A stretch of 26,728 nucleotides of DNA from Heterostelium multicystogenum (lineage: Eukaryota; Evosea; Eumycetozoa; Acytosteliales; Acytosteliaceae). The notes under the pieces were generated by a model. That model made no database searches, was not told where the DNA came from, and saw only the letters and a program-made list of their open reading frames with translations. The position numbers were made by a program, and so were the translations under genes. Positions within the stretch are counted from its first letter, which is position 1, and each line of letters begins with the position of its first letter. This document shows positions 10,667 through 18,850 of this stretch, piece by piece. The stretch lies in assembly GCA_003667245.1 (NCBI GenBank), contig RCNN01000342.1, positions 1 to 26,728 of the forward strand, written 5' to 3'.

Positions 10667-11233
10667 TTACTTTTTTTTGTTGAAAGCTTCAATCATCGTA
10701 GGAACGTGTTGAATAAGGATGTTTTCGTTGATCCACCTGTTGTGATCGTCGCTGACAGTGTCGAACTTAGCTAGATATTCAGTAGATGAGCCAGTACCAC
10801 GTTTAACAGCTCTCTTCTTGAGAATGGCTACAATATCCATAATGTGGGTGTTGGTAGGATCACCGATGTAAGGTTTCATGTCATCCACGTGAACAGTACG
10901 GTCTGTTGCTCTCTTATTCTGAAGTCGTACAACATAGTTTAAATCAGTAAGTTTCTTGACAACAGCGAATGGTCCACCCCAAGATTGAGTGAGTTTGCGA
11001 TCGTCTTCATCACCAGACTTGTGCGTGTTGAGTCTGGACCTTCTAATGAGAACCAAATCGTTGATTTTGTAAGTGTTGAAGTTCCTGATGACCTTGTCAT
11101 GATTCTTAGCCTGTCTAATCTGACCGTCAAGAGCATTGGTCTTGGCTTCGAGCCTGTAAAGGTCTTGGCATTCCTTGTAATTAGAAAGGCCAAAATGTGC
11201 CAGCGTTCCAGGGTAGCTTGATTTCATATCCAA
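10667..11233 (-). CDS. Retrotransposon Pol, part 3: integrase C-terminus with GPY/F module and chromodomain-like tail
   Basis: The frame (188 codons) begins inside the integrase. INDLVLIRRSRLN and SWGGPFAVVKKLTDLNYVVRL form the GPY/F module. The last ~60 residues include MDIVAILKKRA, EYLAKFD and NRWINENIL, which resemble the chromodomain core (EYLVKW...W.PEENL type), giving the chromovirus-style order integrase-GPY/F-chromodomain. The second aromatic position is Phe in place of Trp, and the W-E motif is W-I. Methyl-histone binding is therefore doubtful, and the domain may serve a different targeting role. The stop at 10667 lies 90 bp before the 3' LTR. Confidence 0.72.
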   Translation of the reverse strand: MDMKSSYPGTLAHFGLSNYKECQDLYRLEAKTNALDGQIRQAKNHDKVIRNFNTYKINDLVLIRRSRLNTHKSGDEDDRKLTQSWGGPFAVVKKLTDLNYVVRLQNKRATDRTVHVDDMKPYIGDPTNTHIMDIVAILKKRAVKRGTGSSTEYLAKFDTVSDDHNRWINENILIQHVPTMIEAFNKKK

Positions 11234-12310
11234 GTAACAATTGGTTGGGAGTGAATTGAGTTGTTGCGTTTACATTGTTGTTGATGCACATTTCAATGAA
11301 ATTGACGTCTTCCGCCCATGATCGTTTCCTGTCTGTCCACTTTCTGATGTGATCCAAAATAGACCTGTTGAATCGCTCAGATTGTCCGTCTGCTTGTGCG
11401 CGACCTGGTTGAGTCATGCAGAGTTGAGTACCCATTTCTTTCATAGCTGTATTCCATATGTCAGATGTGAACTTCGAGTCTCTGTCGCACACGATAGTGG
11501 ATGGTGCACCGTATCTTGCTACGATGTTCCTAACGAACCAATGTCCAAGTTGCTGCGTTGTAACGTCCTTGGTACAAGGAAATAGTCTGACAGACTTTGT
11601 GAATCTGTCTACAACCACAAATAGGTTGTCTTCACCAGTATCAGCTGGCGGTAGAGCTAACAGGTCCATAGATATATCTTTGAAAGGCCTGTCTGGGAGC
11701 GGTAGTGATGCGAGGAATCCTTCTTTGATCTTCTTGATAGACGACCTCTGGCATAAAGGACACCTCTTAACATAATTGGTGATGGAAGCGGTCATCTGAG
11801 GCCATACATAAGACTTAGATAACTTGGCAGACATTCTGGCGTAAGCCACATGCCCACTGTATAACGACGAATGCGCTTCGGCTATGATAGACTCGATTGA
11901 GGATCTGTCGAGAACTACCAACCTGAGATTGTCACCATCGATCCAGTAATGTAGATCGTTGACGACAGTAGCGTCCGCTCTTCTTTTGAAAGTTTCGAAC
12001 CAGTCCCTGGTGGACTTGGGAAGCTCCTCAGAAGTGTAGGAGTGTTTGATATCCTTGAGTAAATTGGAGTCCCAAGGTGATTCAAATTCGGGTGCCCTGG
12101 ATAGGTAGTCGGCCACTACGTTGGTTGAACCAGGTATATAGACAATCTGGAAGTTGAACCTGGAGAGAATCTCGTTCCATCTGTTAAGTCTAGGATTGTC
12201 CAGGTCGGATTGAGAATCGTAGATCAGGTTCTTGTGGTCTGTGTGTAAGACAAATGGTCGATCCTTGAGCATATAGCCATATCTGGTAACGGCGTGAATA
12301 AACAGCCAAT
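11215..12310 (-). CDS. Retrotransposon Pol, part 2: end of RNase H and integrase
   Basis: The frame is open 12410-11181; the true coding part starts near 12310 with HAVTRYGYMLKDRPF and HTDHKNL (end of RNase H). Integrase follows. Its zinc-binding HHCC region reads AEAHSSLYSGH ... KRCPLCQRS, and its catalytic core has the three acidic residues in DISMDLLALPP, IVCDRDSKF and ADGQSERFNR. These residues cut and join the cDNA to target DNA. The frame changes again near 11215, just after QLLLGYEIKLP, and integrase continues in the next frame. Confidence 0.88.
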
Positions 12311-14562
12311 AGCTCCCTGTCTCTAGCGCTGTAATTTCTTTGAGCAGAGTCGAACTTTCTGGAATCGAATATGATCGGACGTAGATTGTCGTCATCGTCG
12401 TGCTGAGCAATCATCAAACCAGAACCAACATCAGAGGCATCTGTATATAAATGGAATGTCTTCTTGTAATTGGGAGACATCAAGCATCTGGACGAACATA
12501 GCTCGGCCTTAATATCATTGAAATCGGCTACCTCTTGATCAGTGAGGTTGAGCTTCTTATTCTTCGTAGATATGGTGCTCGTGAGGCGTGCAAGTTGCTC
12601 GCCTTTGTGATCTAAGTATCTTCTGTAATGATTAACGGCGCCAATGAAAGACCTCATCTCCTTCACAGTAGTAGGAACAGTTCTGTTCAGGATACCTTGC
12701 ACGGTATTATACAAAGGTTTGATACCTTTATCGGATAACATATGACCAGCGTAAGAAACAGATGTCTTGAATAAATGACATTTAGACTTAGCAATGTACA
12801 CATCGTTCCTGTCGAGCAGATCAAGTACAGCTTTAACGTGTTGTTCATGTTCTGCGACTGATTTTGAAAAGATAAGAATATCATCAACATATACTCTGAC
12901 GAACCCTTTCCTCACGAGAGGGTCGAGTATATGCTGTAACCACCTGTTGAAGTAAGCGGGGCTGTTCTTGAGACCAAAACATGGTCTGGTGAACATGTAG
13001 AGTTTACCGTTTGCCGAGAATGCGGTATATCTCCTAGAAGCCTTATTAAGTAGCATCTGATAAAATCCACTCTTGGCATCGATAACAGAGAATACCTTCG
13101 CGCCATTGATGGATTCGATGATGTCGTCGAGTCTTTCCATAGGATACACATAGTCGAGCGTAAGCGAGTTAAGGTGTTTGAAGTCAATAACCATTCTCTC
13201 CTTGGATGTGCCTTTGTTTGCGAAAAATGGCGGTGAGCAAAACTCGGTGTTGGGTGGAGCTTCTTCCACTACACCTATATCCAGTAGCTTAGCAACCTCA
13301 GCTGAAATCTTGGCCTCGAGTTCAGGTGATCTTCTACCATGTTTAATGTTAAAAGATTTTGCGTTCTCCTTAAGGACGATGTCCATGTTGAATCCTTTTC
13401 TATCGGGAGAATGGTTGTCCGGCAACTTATCAACAATAATCCTCTTATACAATTCGAGGATAGCTGCTGCCATACGGTTGAGCTCTGGTTCGGATGATGA
13501 GAAGAAAGGTACATCGTCCTCGTCCTCTTCATCTTCCTGTACACTACGATCTTCGGTAAGATCAACATTGTCAGGTATGTGATCAACCTTCGGAGTATTG
13601 TCGAGTGTGACTTCGACATCCTGAACGGAATCGTGTGTAACCACGTCAGGTACAGTAGCCTGAGGCGGGTCTTCGGAGACCCCAATATCGGATGGTCCCG
13701 GTGGTGCCTCAGGATTGCTGTCTGATCCTGAGGGTGCGTCGTGTACCAATTTAACAGCTGTGTCGGTTACGACTGGCGGTGTAGGCGTGGAAGCCATTGC
13801 TGTCACCGTCTTATGGTTAGCTTTCGTTAGATCATGCTTCTTGTAGGTACGCAGGGCCACTGATGGAGGTGCTCCTTTTGTATGCGAAATGACAGGTAAC
13901 TTGGCAAAAGCTAGTTTCTTCCTTTGTTTGTCCAACCAAACTGGGACACTAAGGTAAGGTACCTCATCAAAGAGGTGTGCTATGGGACCCATCAAACCAA
14001 AAAGGTTGTTCCCAATGATGATGCCGTGGCTATTCTTAACCACGAACATCTTAGACGACATCGTAATGGAGTAATTGACACCGTCAATAGTACCGGGCAT
14101 GGTAACGGTTACATTCGTATAAGAATTGGCATAAAATCCTTGTACTTGTGCAATAGGCTTGAGGTACTCCTTGCAGGGAGATTCGACCAGACCCAGTAGT
14201 GGTAGTAAAGAAGGATCGATAAGGGAAGCCTGTGAACCTAAATCGATCATCGCTTTCTCCTCGCGACCACCTATAACTACCTTCATGTAGTGGCCGGAGG
14301 ATTTCCAAACAAGTCCATTAACCTGAATGGGGCTTCTCTCCCTTCTTGGGATGATAGTGCTTGCCCTTGGAACCTGCTGATCTTTCTGTGGAAGACGTGT
14401 CAGCTTTCTTTTCGCCTTCTGCTTTCTTTTCTTCGTCTTTCTTGCCTTCTTCTTTCCTGCCTTCACGAAAAAATGTTGACTCTTTCTTCTTGTGTGTGCC
14501 CGTGCGTTTCTGTTCCTGTTTGTGCTTGTCGGCTTCGAACGTACCAACATAGGCTTCGGCAC
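12300..14562 (-). CDS. Retrotransposon Pol, part 1: protease, reverse transcriptase, RNase H
   Basis: The open frame spans 14562-12190. Its first ~80 codons only shadow Gag, and the conserved part starts near residue 90. The protease motif is AMIDLGSQASLI with catalytic Asp at ~107; Leu replaces the usual Thr/Ser of D-T/S-G. After an acidic linker come the RT blocks: FCSPPFFANKGTSKERMVID, YPMERLDDIIE, FGLKNSPAYF and the catalytic YVDDILIF (~558-565). RNase H begins LYTDASDVGSG (~707) and runs through NYSARDRELLAV. After that the frame changes near 12310 (one extra T in a TTT run restores continuity), and the last ~30 codons to 12190 are out of frame. The protein is needed to process Gag-Pol and copy the RNA genome. 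Confidence 0.88.
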
Positions 14563-15574
14563 GATTCTTGAGGTATGCCTCCCAAAGGGTCAGATGTTTG
14601 GGATTTATTCTGATGCCATTGATCTCAAAAGACTGAAGCGTGGCTTCGCCGACGTAGTTGGAGTCTTTGAATGCGTTAATGATGAAACTCCTACCAGGGA
14701 TGGTAAGAGCTGCTGCAAAAGAGTCTATTAGCTTGTTATCTGGTACATTGGTCCTGAAGTATTCGGTGACCAACTCCATCAAGTCACGGTAGTTGCTGAA
14801 ATCGCTATTGAGTTTGAAACTCCTGATTTGGTTGTCCAGATACGATAGCATAATGGGTCTACTATGGAACTTCTCTATAATCCATTCCAGGAATGCATCC
14901 CAGGATCGGGTACAACCTTGACGACTGGTGTCATCTAACATGCTGAAGCTGGCTTGTACAGAGCTGTTATGTTGGACGATGTTCTGTATCACAGTTCTGA
15001 CTCTCTCAGTTGAGTGAGGACCATCTAGCTTCGCGATAAATGTCATGTAGGACTTGAAGGATGCTACAGATTTCTTGTTGATGTCACTGAGACACTTTCT
15101 AAAAGACTTAACATCGGAATCTGAGACTTTGGTTGCTTTATCGTCCTGTAAGGCCGACATCGACAGCGTGTCGTTCATCCTCTGGTTAAATGCTGACTGA
15201 GTGAACGAGTCATCTTGACGGTTGTCGGTACGCGTGTTTTCTTGGACGGTGGTTGCTATCTTTTGAGTATCATTGGCTTCCTTGTGACTACGCTTGAGGA
15301 CCTCAATAAGATCGAGCTGAGTTTTTACAAGTAGGTCTTTTACCTCTAAGTCCTTCTTGATCTGACCTGCTTCTTTAGTGAGCTCCTCGTACTTTGTGTT
15401 TGACATAGAGATGACTGATCTCATATATGCTAATAATGATTCTACGGCATCTTTGGAGTAATGAGTATGCTGAAGAGCGACTGTGCCATTATGTAAACTT
15501 TTACACTCGCTCATAGTGAATCGCTTTTCATGTACTAAAATCTCAACCTGCTTTGAATCGTCTTGATCTGCCAT
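14318..15574 (-). CDS. Retrotransposon Gag
   Basis: This intact 418-residue frame opens MADQDDSKQVEILVHEKRFT, 169 bp inside the 5' LTR. Residues ~150-340 form an alpha-helical Gag/capsid-like region containing SWDAFLEWIIEKF and FSNYRDLMELVTEYFR, a pattern typical of Ty3/gypsy Gag. The C-terminus is a Lys/Glu/Arg-rich tail (KHKQEQKRTGTHKKKES onwards) with no CCHC zinc knuckle, so RNA binding probably depends on the basic tail. The 3' end overlaps the open pol frame by 245 nt in the +1 register, so Pol would be made by a frameshift unless a base is missing from the sequence. Confidence 0.8.
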   Translation of the reverse strand: MADQDDSKQVEILVHEKRFTMSECKSLHNGTVALQHTHYSKDAVESLLAYMRSVISMSNTKYEELTKEAGQIKKDLEVKDLLVKTQLDLIEVLKRSHKEANDTQKIATTVQENTRTDNRQDDSFTQSAFNQRMNDTLSMSALQDDKATKVSDSDVKSFRKCLSDINKKSVASFKSYMTFIAKLDGPHSTERVRTVIQNIVQHNSSVQASFSMLDDTSRQGCTRSWDAFLEWIIEKFHSRPIMLSYLDNQIRSFKLNSDFSNYRDLMELVTEYFRTNVPDNKLIDSFAAALTIPGRSFIINAFKDSNYVGEATLQSFEINGIRINPKHLTLWEAYLKNRAEAYVGTFEADKHKQEQKRTGTHKKKESTFFREGRKEEGKKDEEKKAEGEKKADTSSTERSAGSKGKHYHPKKGEKPHSG

Positions 15575-15689
15575 TGTTAACTAATAGATATTAAGTGTGA
15601 TAAAATGTAATTTGTATATGGTATATGAATGATAATTGTAGTTTATAGATAAGTATGTAATTATGATAATATATAGATATATAGTTGTT

Positions 15690-15715
15690 TACCTCCCCGG
15701 GGAGTTTGAGGTAAT
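15690..15715 (-). other. GC-rich palindrome in the retrotransposon leader
   Basis: CTCCCCGGGGAG (15693-15704) is a perfect 12-bp palindrome inside a larger inverted repeat TACCTC/GAGGTA, in an otherwise strongly AT-rich leader between the 5' LTR and gag. No classical TGG-starting primer-binding site is seen right after the LTR. Possible roles are RNA dimerisation, packaging or self-priming structure; none is shown. Confidence 0.45.
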
Positions 15716-15742
15716 AATATATATAAAAAAAGACTTAAAAAA

Positions 15743-16040
15743 GTTTAATAAATATGGTTGATCAGACCAATGTTTATTAAAGGTTATTCAACTCAACTAA
15801 CTGAATCAAGTTCTAAATCAAGATAATAGATACACCTTAATATTAGTTGATTGTAAATAGTGTATAAGTTAATCTTTATTTAAAACATACCTAAATCAAG
15901 ATAATAGATACACCTTAATATTAGTTGATTGTAAATAGTGTATAAGTTAATCTGATTTAGGTTTTCTGATTATTCGTTTTTGTAGATCGAAAATTATTTG
16001 AATTTTTATAAATTATTAAAATATTGCATTGTTGTTACAT
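15743..16040 (-). repeat. Right LTR (5' LTR of the element), 298 bp shared repeat
   Basis: Second copy of the 298-bp repeat; as the upstream copy on the minus strand it should carry the element's promoter. It is followed on the right directly by GGGCGAGTCC, whose first bases complete the putative ATGGG target duplication. Confidence 0.92.
15813..15953. repeat. 63-bp direct repeat inside the right LTR
   Basis: Copy of the duplication described for the left LTR (15813-15875 and 15891-15953). Because both LTRs are made from one template at insertion, the duplication existed in the parent element. Confidence 0.92.
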
Positions 16041-16066
16041 GGGCGAGTCCTTCTAGAAAGTTGTGT

Positions 16067-16480
16067 TGTTAGCCCAAGGCAGAATAGCTGATGTGGTATG
16101 GTAGTCTGCTTGTGACGCCTTGGGTCGTGGGTTCGAATCCCGGGTTTTTCCAGGTTTTCCCCATACACTTCAAAGTGAACCCATGTACTTTCAAGTCTGT
16201 ATGATACCATCCCGCCATGAAGAATATGTAAATTGACAAGCGAAGCCCTCAACTACGTAAACCATTGGTGTACTCTTAAAAATCTTCTGTCGCTTCGAAA
16301 TACTTAACAGTCCACTGTTGAAAACACCTTGCTCCAAATAATAATTAGGCAGTCATGCCTCTATAAAATGATGGTCATCACAAACCGCCTGTGGTTGTAA
16401 AAAGAAATCTGTAGGCTTCTAAACCCTACCTTAAATAAACAACTGTATGGTTATAACAACAAAAAAAAAAAAAAAAAAGT
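16067..16480 (+). mobile_element. Putative tRNA-derived SINE with A18 tail
   Basis: The head (about 16078-16151) is tRNA-like. GGCAGAA at 16078 can pair with TTTTTCC at its far end with one mismatch. An A-box-like TAGCTGATGTGG is at 16085-16096 and a consensus B box GGTTCGAATCC at 16130-16140, in a tRNA-like spacing. The anticodon stem is not intact, so this is not a working tRNA. A non-tRNA body of about 310 bp follows, with an imperfect 20-bp duplication (CCCATACACTT / CCCATGTACTT at 16160 and 16180). It ends TTATAACAAC plus 18 A (16461-16478). GTTGTGT occurs before the head (16060-16066) and after the tail (16481-16487), a possible short target-site duplication. It has no coding capacity. 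It would be transcribed by Pol III and mobilised by a LINE-type element. The alternative is a decayed tRNA gene with a fortuitous A run. Confidence 0.65.
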
Positions 16481-16487
16481 GTTGTGT

Positions 16488-17058
16488 ATACATTTTCGAT
16501 TTTTGTTAGATTATCCTTACAGAGTATGGTATAGTATATTTAACTATTAAAATAAAGAATGTAAAAGAAAGACAATGACCTAAGTATAAATAACTACATC
16601 CAGGATCTTGAATATAAATATATAACAATTATAAGAGTAAGAGTGTACCTTAGCATAAATTTACATCATTATAGCTAAATCACAAAAAAAGTGTTTATAC
16701 TTTAAGTTGGAAACAGTATTTAAAATCACAAGAAAAAACATGCCGCCAAATCTTTTTAATCATACTTATGTGTTCTTACCATCACCATTTATTAATAATA
16801 AAATTGATCTTCAGTTTGAATATAAAAACATAATATAATTCTTTTGAAATCTTTGGAGGTTGATACAGATATAGTTGGTCATAGGTCATTCACCACCTTT
16901 TAAAGAAACTTATTCAATTTTCAACAACATTGTTGACCAATAGTACAAACACATATGAAATGAAAAAATTCAAAACTTATCACCTTCACTATTATTACAT
17001 CTGAATGAAATAGTTTCCAACTATCAATTTATTATTATGATAAGATATATATTATTTA
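16488..17058. other. Intergenic, no feature recognised
   Basis: AT-rich spacer between the SINE-like unit and the epimerase remnant. It was searched for the missing N-terminal GxxGxxG half of the epimerase and none was seen. Confidence 0.6.
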
Positions 17059-17520
17059 AAAAAGGTCTAGTTAATATGAATAAAGTAGCATATGAATGCG
17101 CAAGAGTTCATGTAGTGGCAGCGGAATCAAGGTAAAAGTGGATCTGAGTATGTTTTGGGAGGAGCCAATGAAACCTGGGCTGGATTCTTAAAAAACCATT
17201 AAGGAGAGTTCTAGGAATGCCAAACCCAGATGGTATCATAGTTATTTCAGATTTTCAATACAACCTTTTGTATTTCATTCTTTTTAAAAATGCTATCTTA
17301 TATCGTGGGACGAAAATTAGATCTATTTAAACTAGCAGAGGCCATTATACCTTCTTTTACTTTAGATGACTCCAAAGCTGTTAGAGAATTAGGTTTCAAT
17401 AATAATATACCTATAGAAGAGATGTTGCAGGATTGGCATCCAATGGTTACAAGAACAGTGGAAGAATATCAAAATAATACTTTTAAGTTACTTAATTTTT
17501 CATCTAGATCAGTACAATAA
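17059..17520 (+). pseudogene. NAD(P)-dependent epimerase / dihydroflavonol reductase-like remnant, C-terminal part only
   Basis: Segments in changing frames read, in order, LVNMNKVAYECARVHVVAAE (about 17067-17126), QGKSGSEYVLGGANETWAGFL (about 17130-17192), RRVLGMPNPDGIIVISDFQ (about 17205-17262) and, from 17290, MLSYIVGRKLDLFKLAEAII through KAVRELGF and ML.DWHPMV up to the stop at 17520. This is the second half of extended short-chain dehydrogenases of the dihydroflavonol-4-reductase-like group: a G-x-YVLGG-N-W element, then the terminal KA..ELGF and W module. The Rossmann nucleotide-binding N-terminus and the YxxxK catalytic part are absent upstream. Three single-base shifts break the fragment. 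It is either a 5'-truncated pseudogene or a gene whose upstream exons were lost by rearrangement. Confidence 0.5.
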
Positions 17521-18214
17521 AATTCATTACAACTTCTCAGGCGATAGCTATCAAATCTTCCTCTTTATCTTACTATGATAAACTCTAAGCAACTAAATCG
17601 AAAAGTAGAATCATTCTGGAGTAGACAACCTTACTAAATATTCTTGATAAACTAAACTTCAAAGTTGTTTTCTGCTAATGTTCCGAATTCGAATTTATAA
17701 CTTATTTTTATTTTCTAGTCTCTGTTATTAAATAGGATAAGGATAGCACTTTTTAACCTAGTTCTGATTGGTTTAAGATTGAAACATTTTCACGAGTTCA
17801 TAGACTATGGTTTCATACTTCTAAGTGTAACAAAAGTTAATCTTTATAAAGCAAACAATCTATATTGAAGAAGACATTTCCCTGTACCCACCACTTGGAT
17901 AATTAATGAATCTATTTCCCACCATTAATTAAATAAATTGTTTAGTTCGATTTCTAATAACCAATGATAATAGAACAAACCAAGCATATTAAAATAATAA
18001 ATATTTGAAATGTGTCATAACTTAATTTGATTATCCTAAAGATATGTGGTTATAAAGTAGAATACTACACTTACAACTTACTACCACCACCAATCATTGT
18101 TGTTTAATTTTAATTTAAAAGAGTATATAAAATAGTGATTATTAAAACAACAAGCAACTGAAAGTTTATCATTACTTGTTTGTTCATATTGATAATTCTA
18201 AATAGTTAGTAATA
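17521..18214. other. Intergenic; upstream region of the small secreted protein gene
   Basis: AT-rich spacer. Two AC-rich blocks, ACCCACCACTT near 17886 and TACCACCACCAATC near 18081, stand out. CA-rich elements of this kind are known in developmentally regulated dictyostelid promoters, but assignment here is only suggestive. A TATA-like TATATAAAA lies near 18124. Confidence 0.35.
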
Positions 18215-18641
18215 ATGAATATTAAATTATTATTGGTATTGTTTTAGGAGTGTTTGCTCTTGGAGTTTATTCTCAAGTTTGCAATAAAATGGCATGTATT
18301 CCAGTGTCCAGATCCCACTGCAACCGACACAATGGACAATTCATTGCAAGAAATATGAACTCAACTCCTCATCATTGTTGTGACTTTTGTTTATATCGTG
18401 GAGAAGTATGTTTAAATAAGGAAGTATCTAAGAATCGACTTTATAACTAATTAAACCTGTAGGTGGGAGATAAATGCAATAGTACCTCAGAAATTACTCC
18501 AGAATCTCGTGGATATCATGCATCTTGTCAAGACCAATATGCAGTTTGCCATAAGAATACTGGAAAATGTAAGTTATTCTTGAATATTATGTCAAAGTAA
18601 AGTACTAATCAATGTTTGAAGGTGGACCATATGTTGCCTAG
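18215..18641 (+). CDS. Small secreted ten-cysteine protein
   Basis: The ATG at 18215 opens MNIKLLLVLF, and the signal peptide continues in the next frame as LGVFALGVYS (one base appears lost near 18237). Three exons fit well: to 18405, 18463-18568 and 18622-18641. The two short introns are 18406-18462 (GTATGT..TGTAG) and 18569-18621 (GTAAGT..GAAG). The mature part is about 85 residues with ten cysteines (VCNKMAC, SHC, HHCCDFC, DKC, ASC, AVC and KCGPYVA at the end), suggesting up to five disulfides. The stop is TAG at 18639. It is probably exported as a structural, adhesive or signalling peptide; the family was not recognised and no function is claimed. The clean splicing argues that it is a real gene despite the one-base break. 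Confidence 0.7.
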
Positions 18642-18850
18642 ATGAATTTTAATCGATGGTATTTCCTGTTCATTCATGTTATTTCAAGATATACTTGAAC
18701 AATAAATATTTTATTTGTTTGCTATAACTTGTATTTTGTTAAATACTTATTGTTTATGGTGTATTTTAATTCCTTGAAATCAATGATTTGGTCTCTTGTG
18801 ATTGTTTGTTTAATAATGGAAAAGTAGTATTACAATAATGCGCTTTGAGT

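Larger units (their letters stand above)
10281..16040 (-). mobile_element. Ty3/gypsy-type LTR retrotransposon (chromovirus / Skipper-like), about 5.76 kb
   Basis: The element is on the minus strand. The 5' LTR is the right-hand copy, then come a leader, gag, protease, RT, RNase H, integrase, a chromodomain-like tail, a polypurine tract and the 3' LTR. The order RT-RNase H-integrase is that of Metaviridae. ATGGG occurs at both outer edges (10276-10280 and 16039-16043), consistent with a 4-5 bp target duplication. In the pre-insertion locus a tRNA-Pro gene would have lain about 75 bp to the left and a SINE-like unit about 25-40 bp to the right. By eye the LTRs are identical, so the insertion is young, yet pol is interrupted by single-base shifts. 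Within dictyostelids the closest described group by architecture is Skipper. That placement is inferred from domain order and not from an alignment. Confidence 0.9.

Noticed and set aside
13178..13582. Plus-strand frames across the retrotransposon, including this 134-codon one
   Set aside because: They are antisense to conserved protease/RT coding sequence and carry no features of their own.
16078..16151. Functional second tRNA gene
   Set aside because: The acceptor stem has a mismatch and the anticodon stem does not pair; the long body and A tail fit a SINE better.
16016..16252. Minus-strand open frame of 78 codons containing PGIRTHDPRRHK
   Set aside because: It is the reverse reading of the B-box region of the SINE head; such PGIR/PGIE peptides are a common artefact over tRNA-like sequence.
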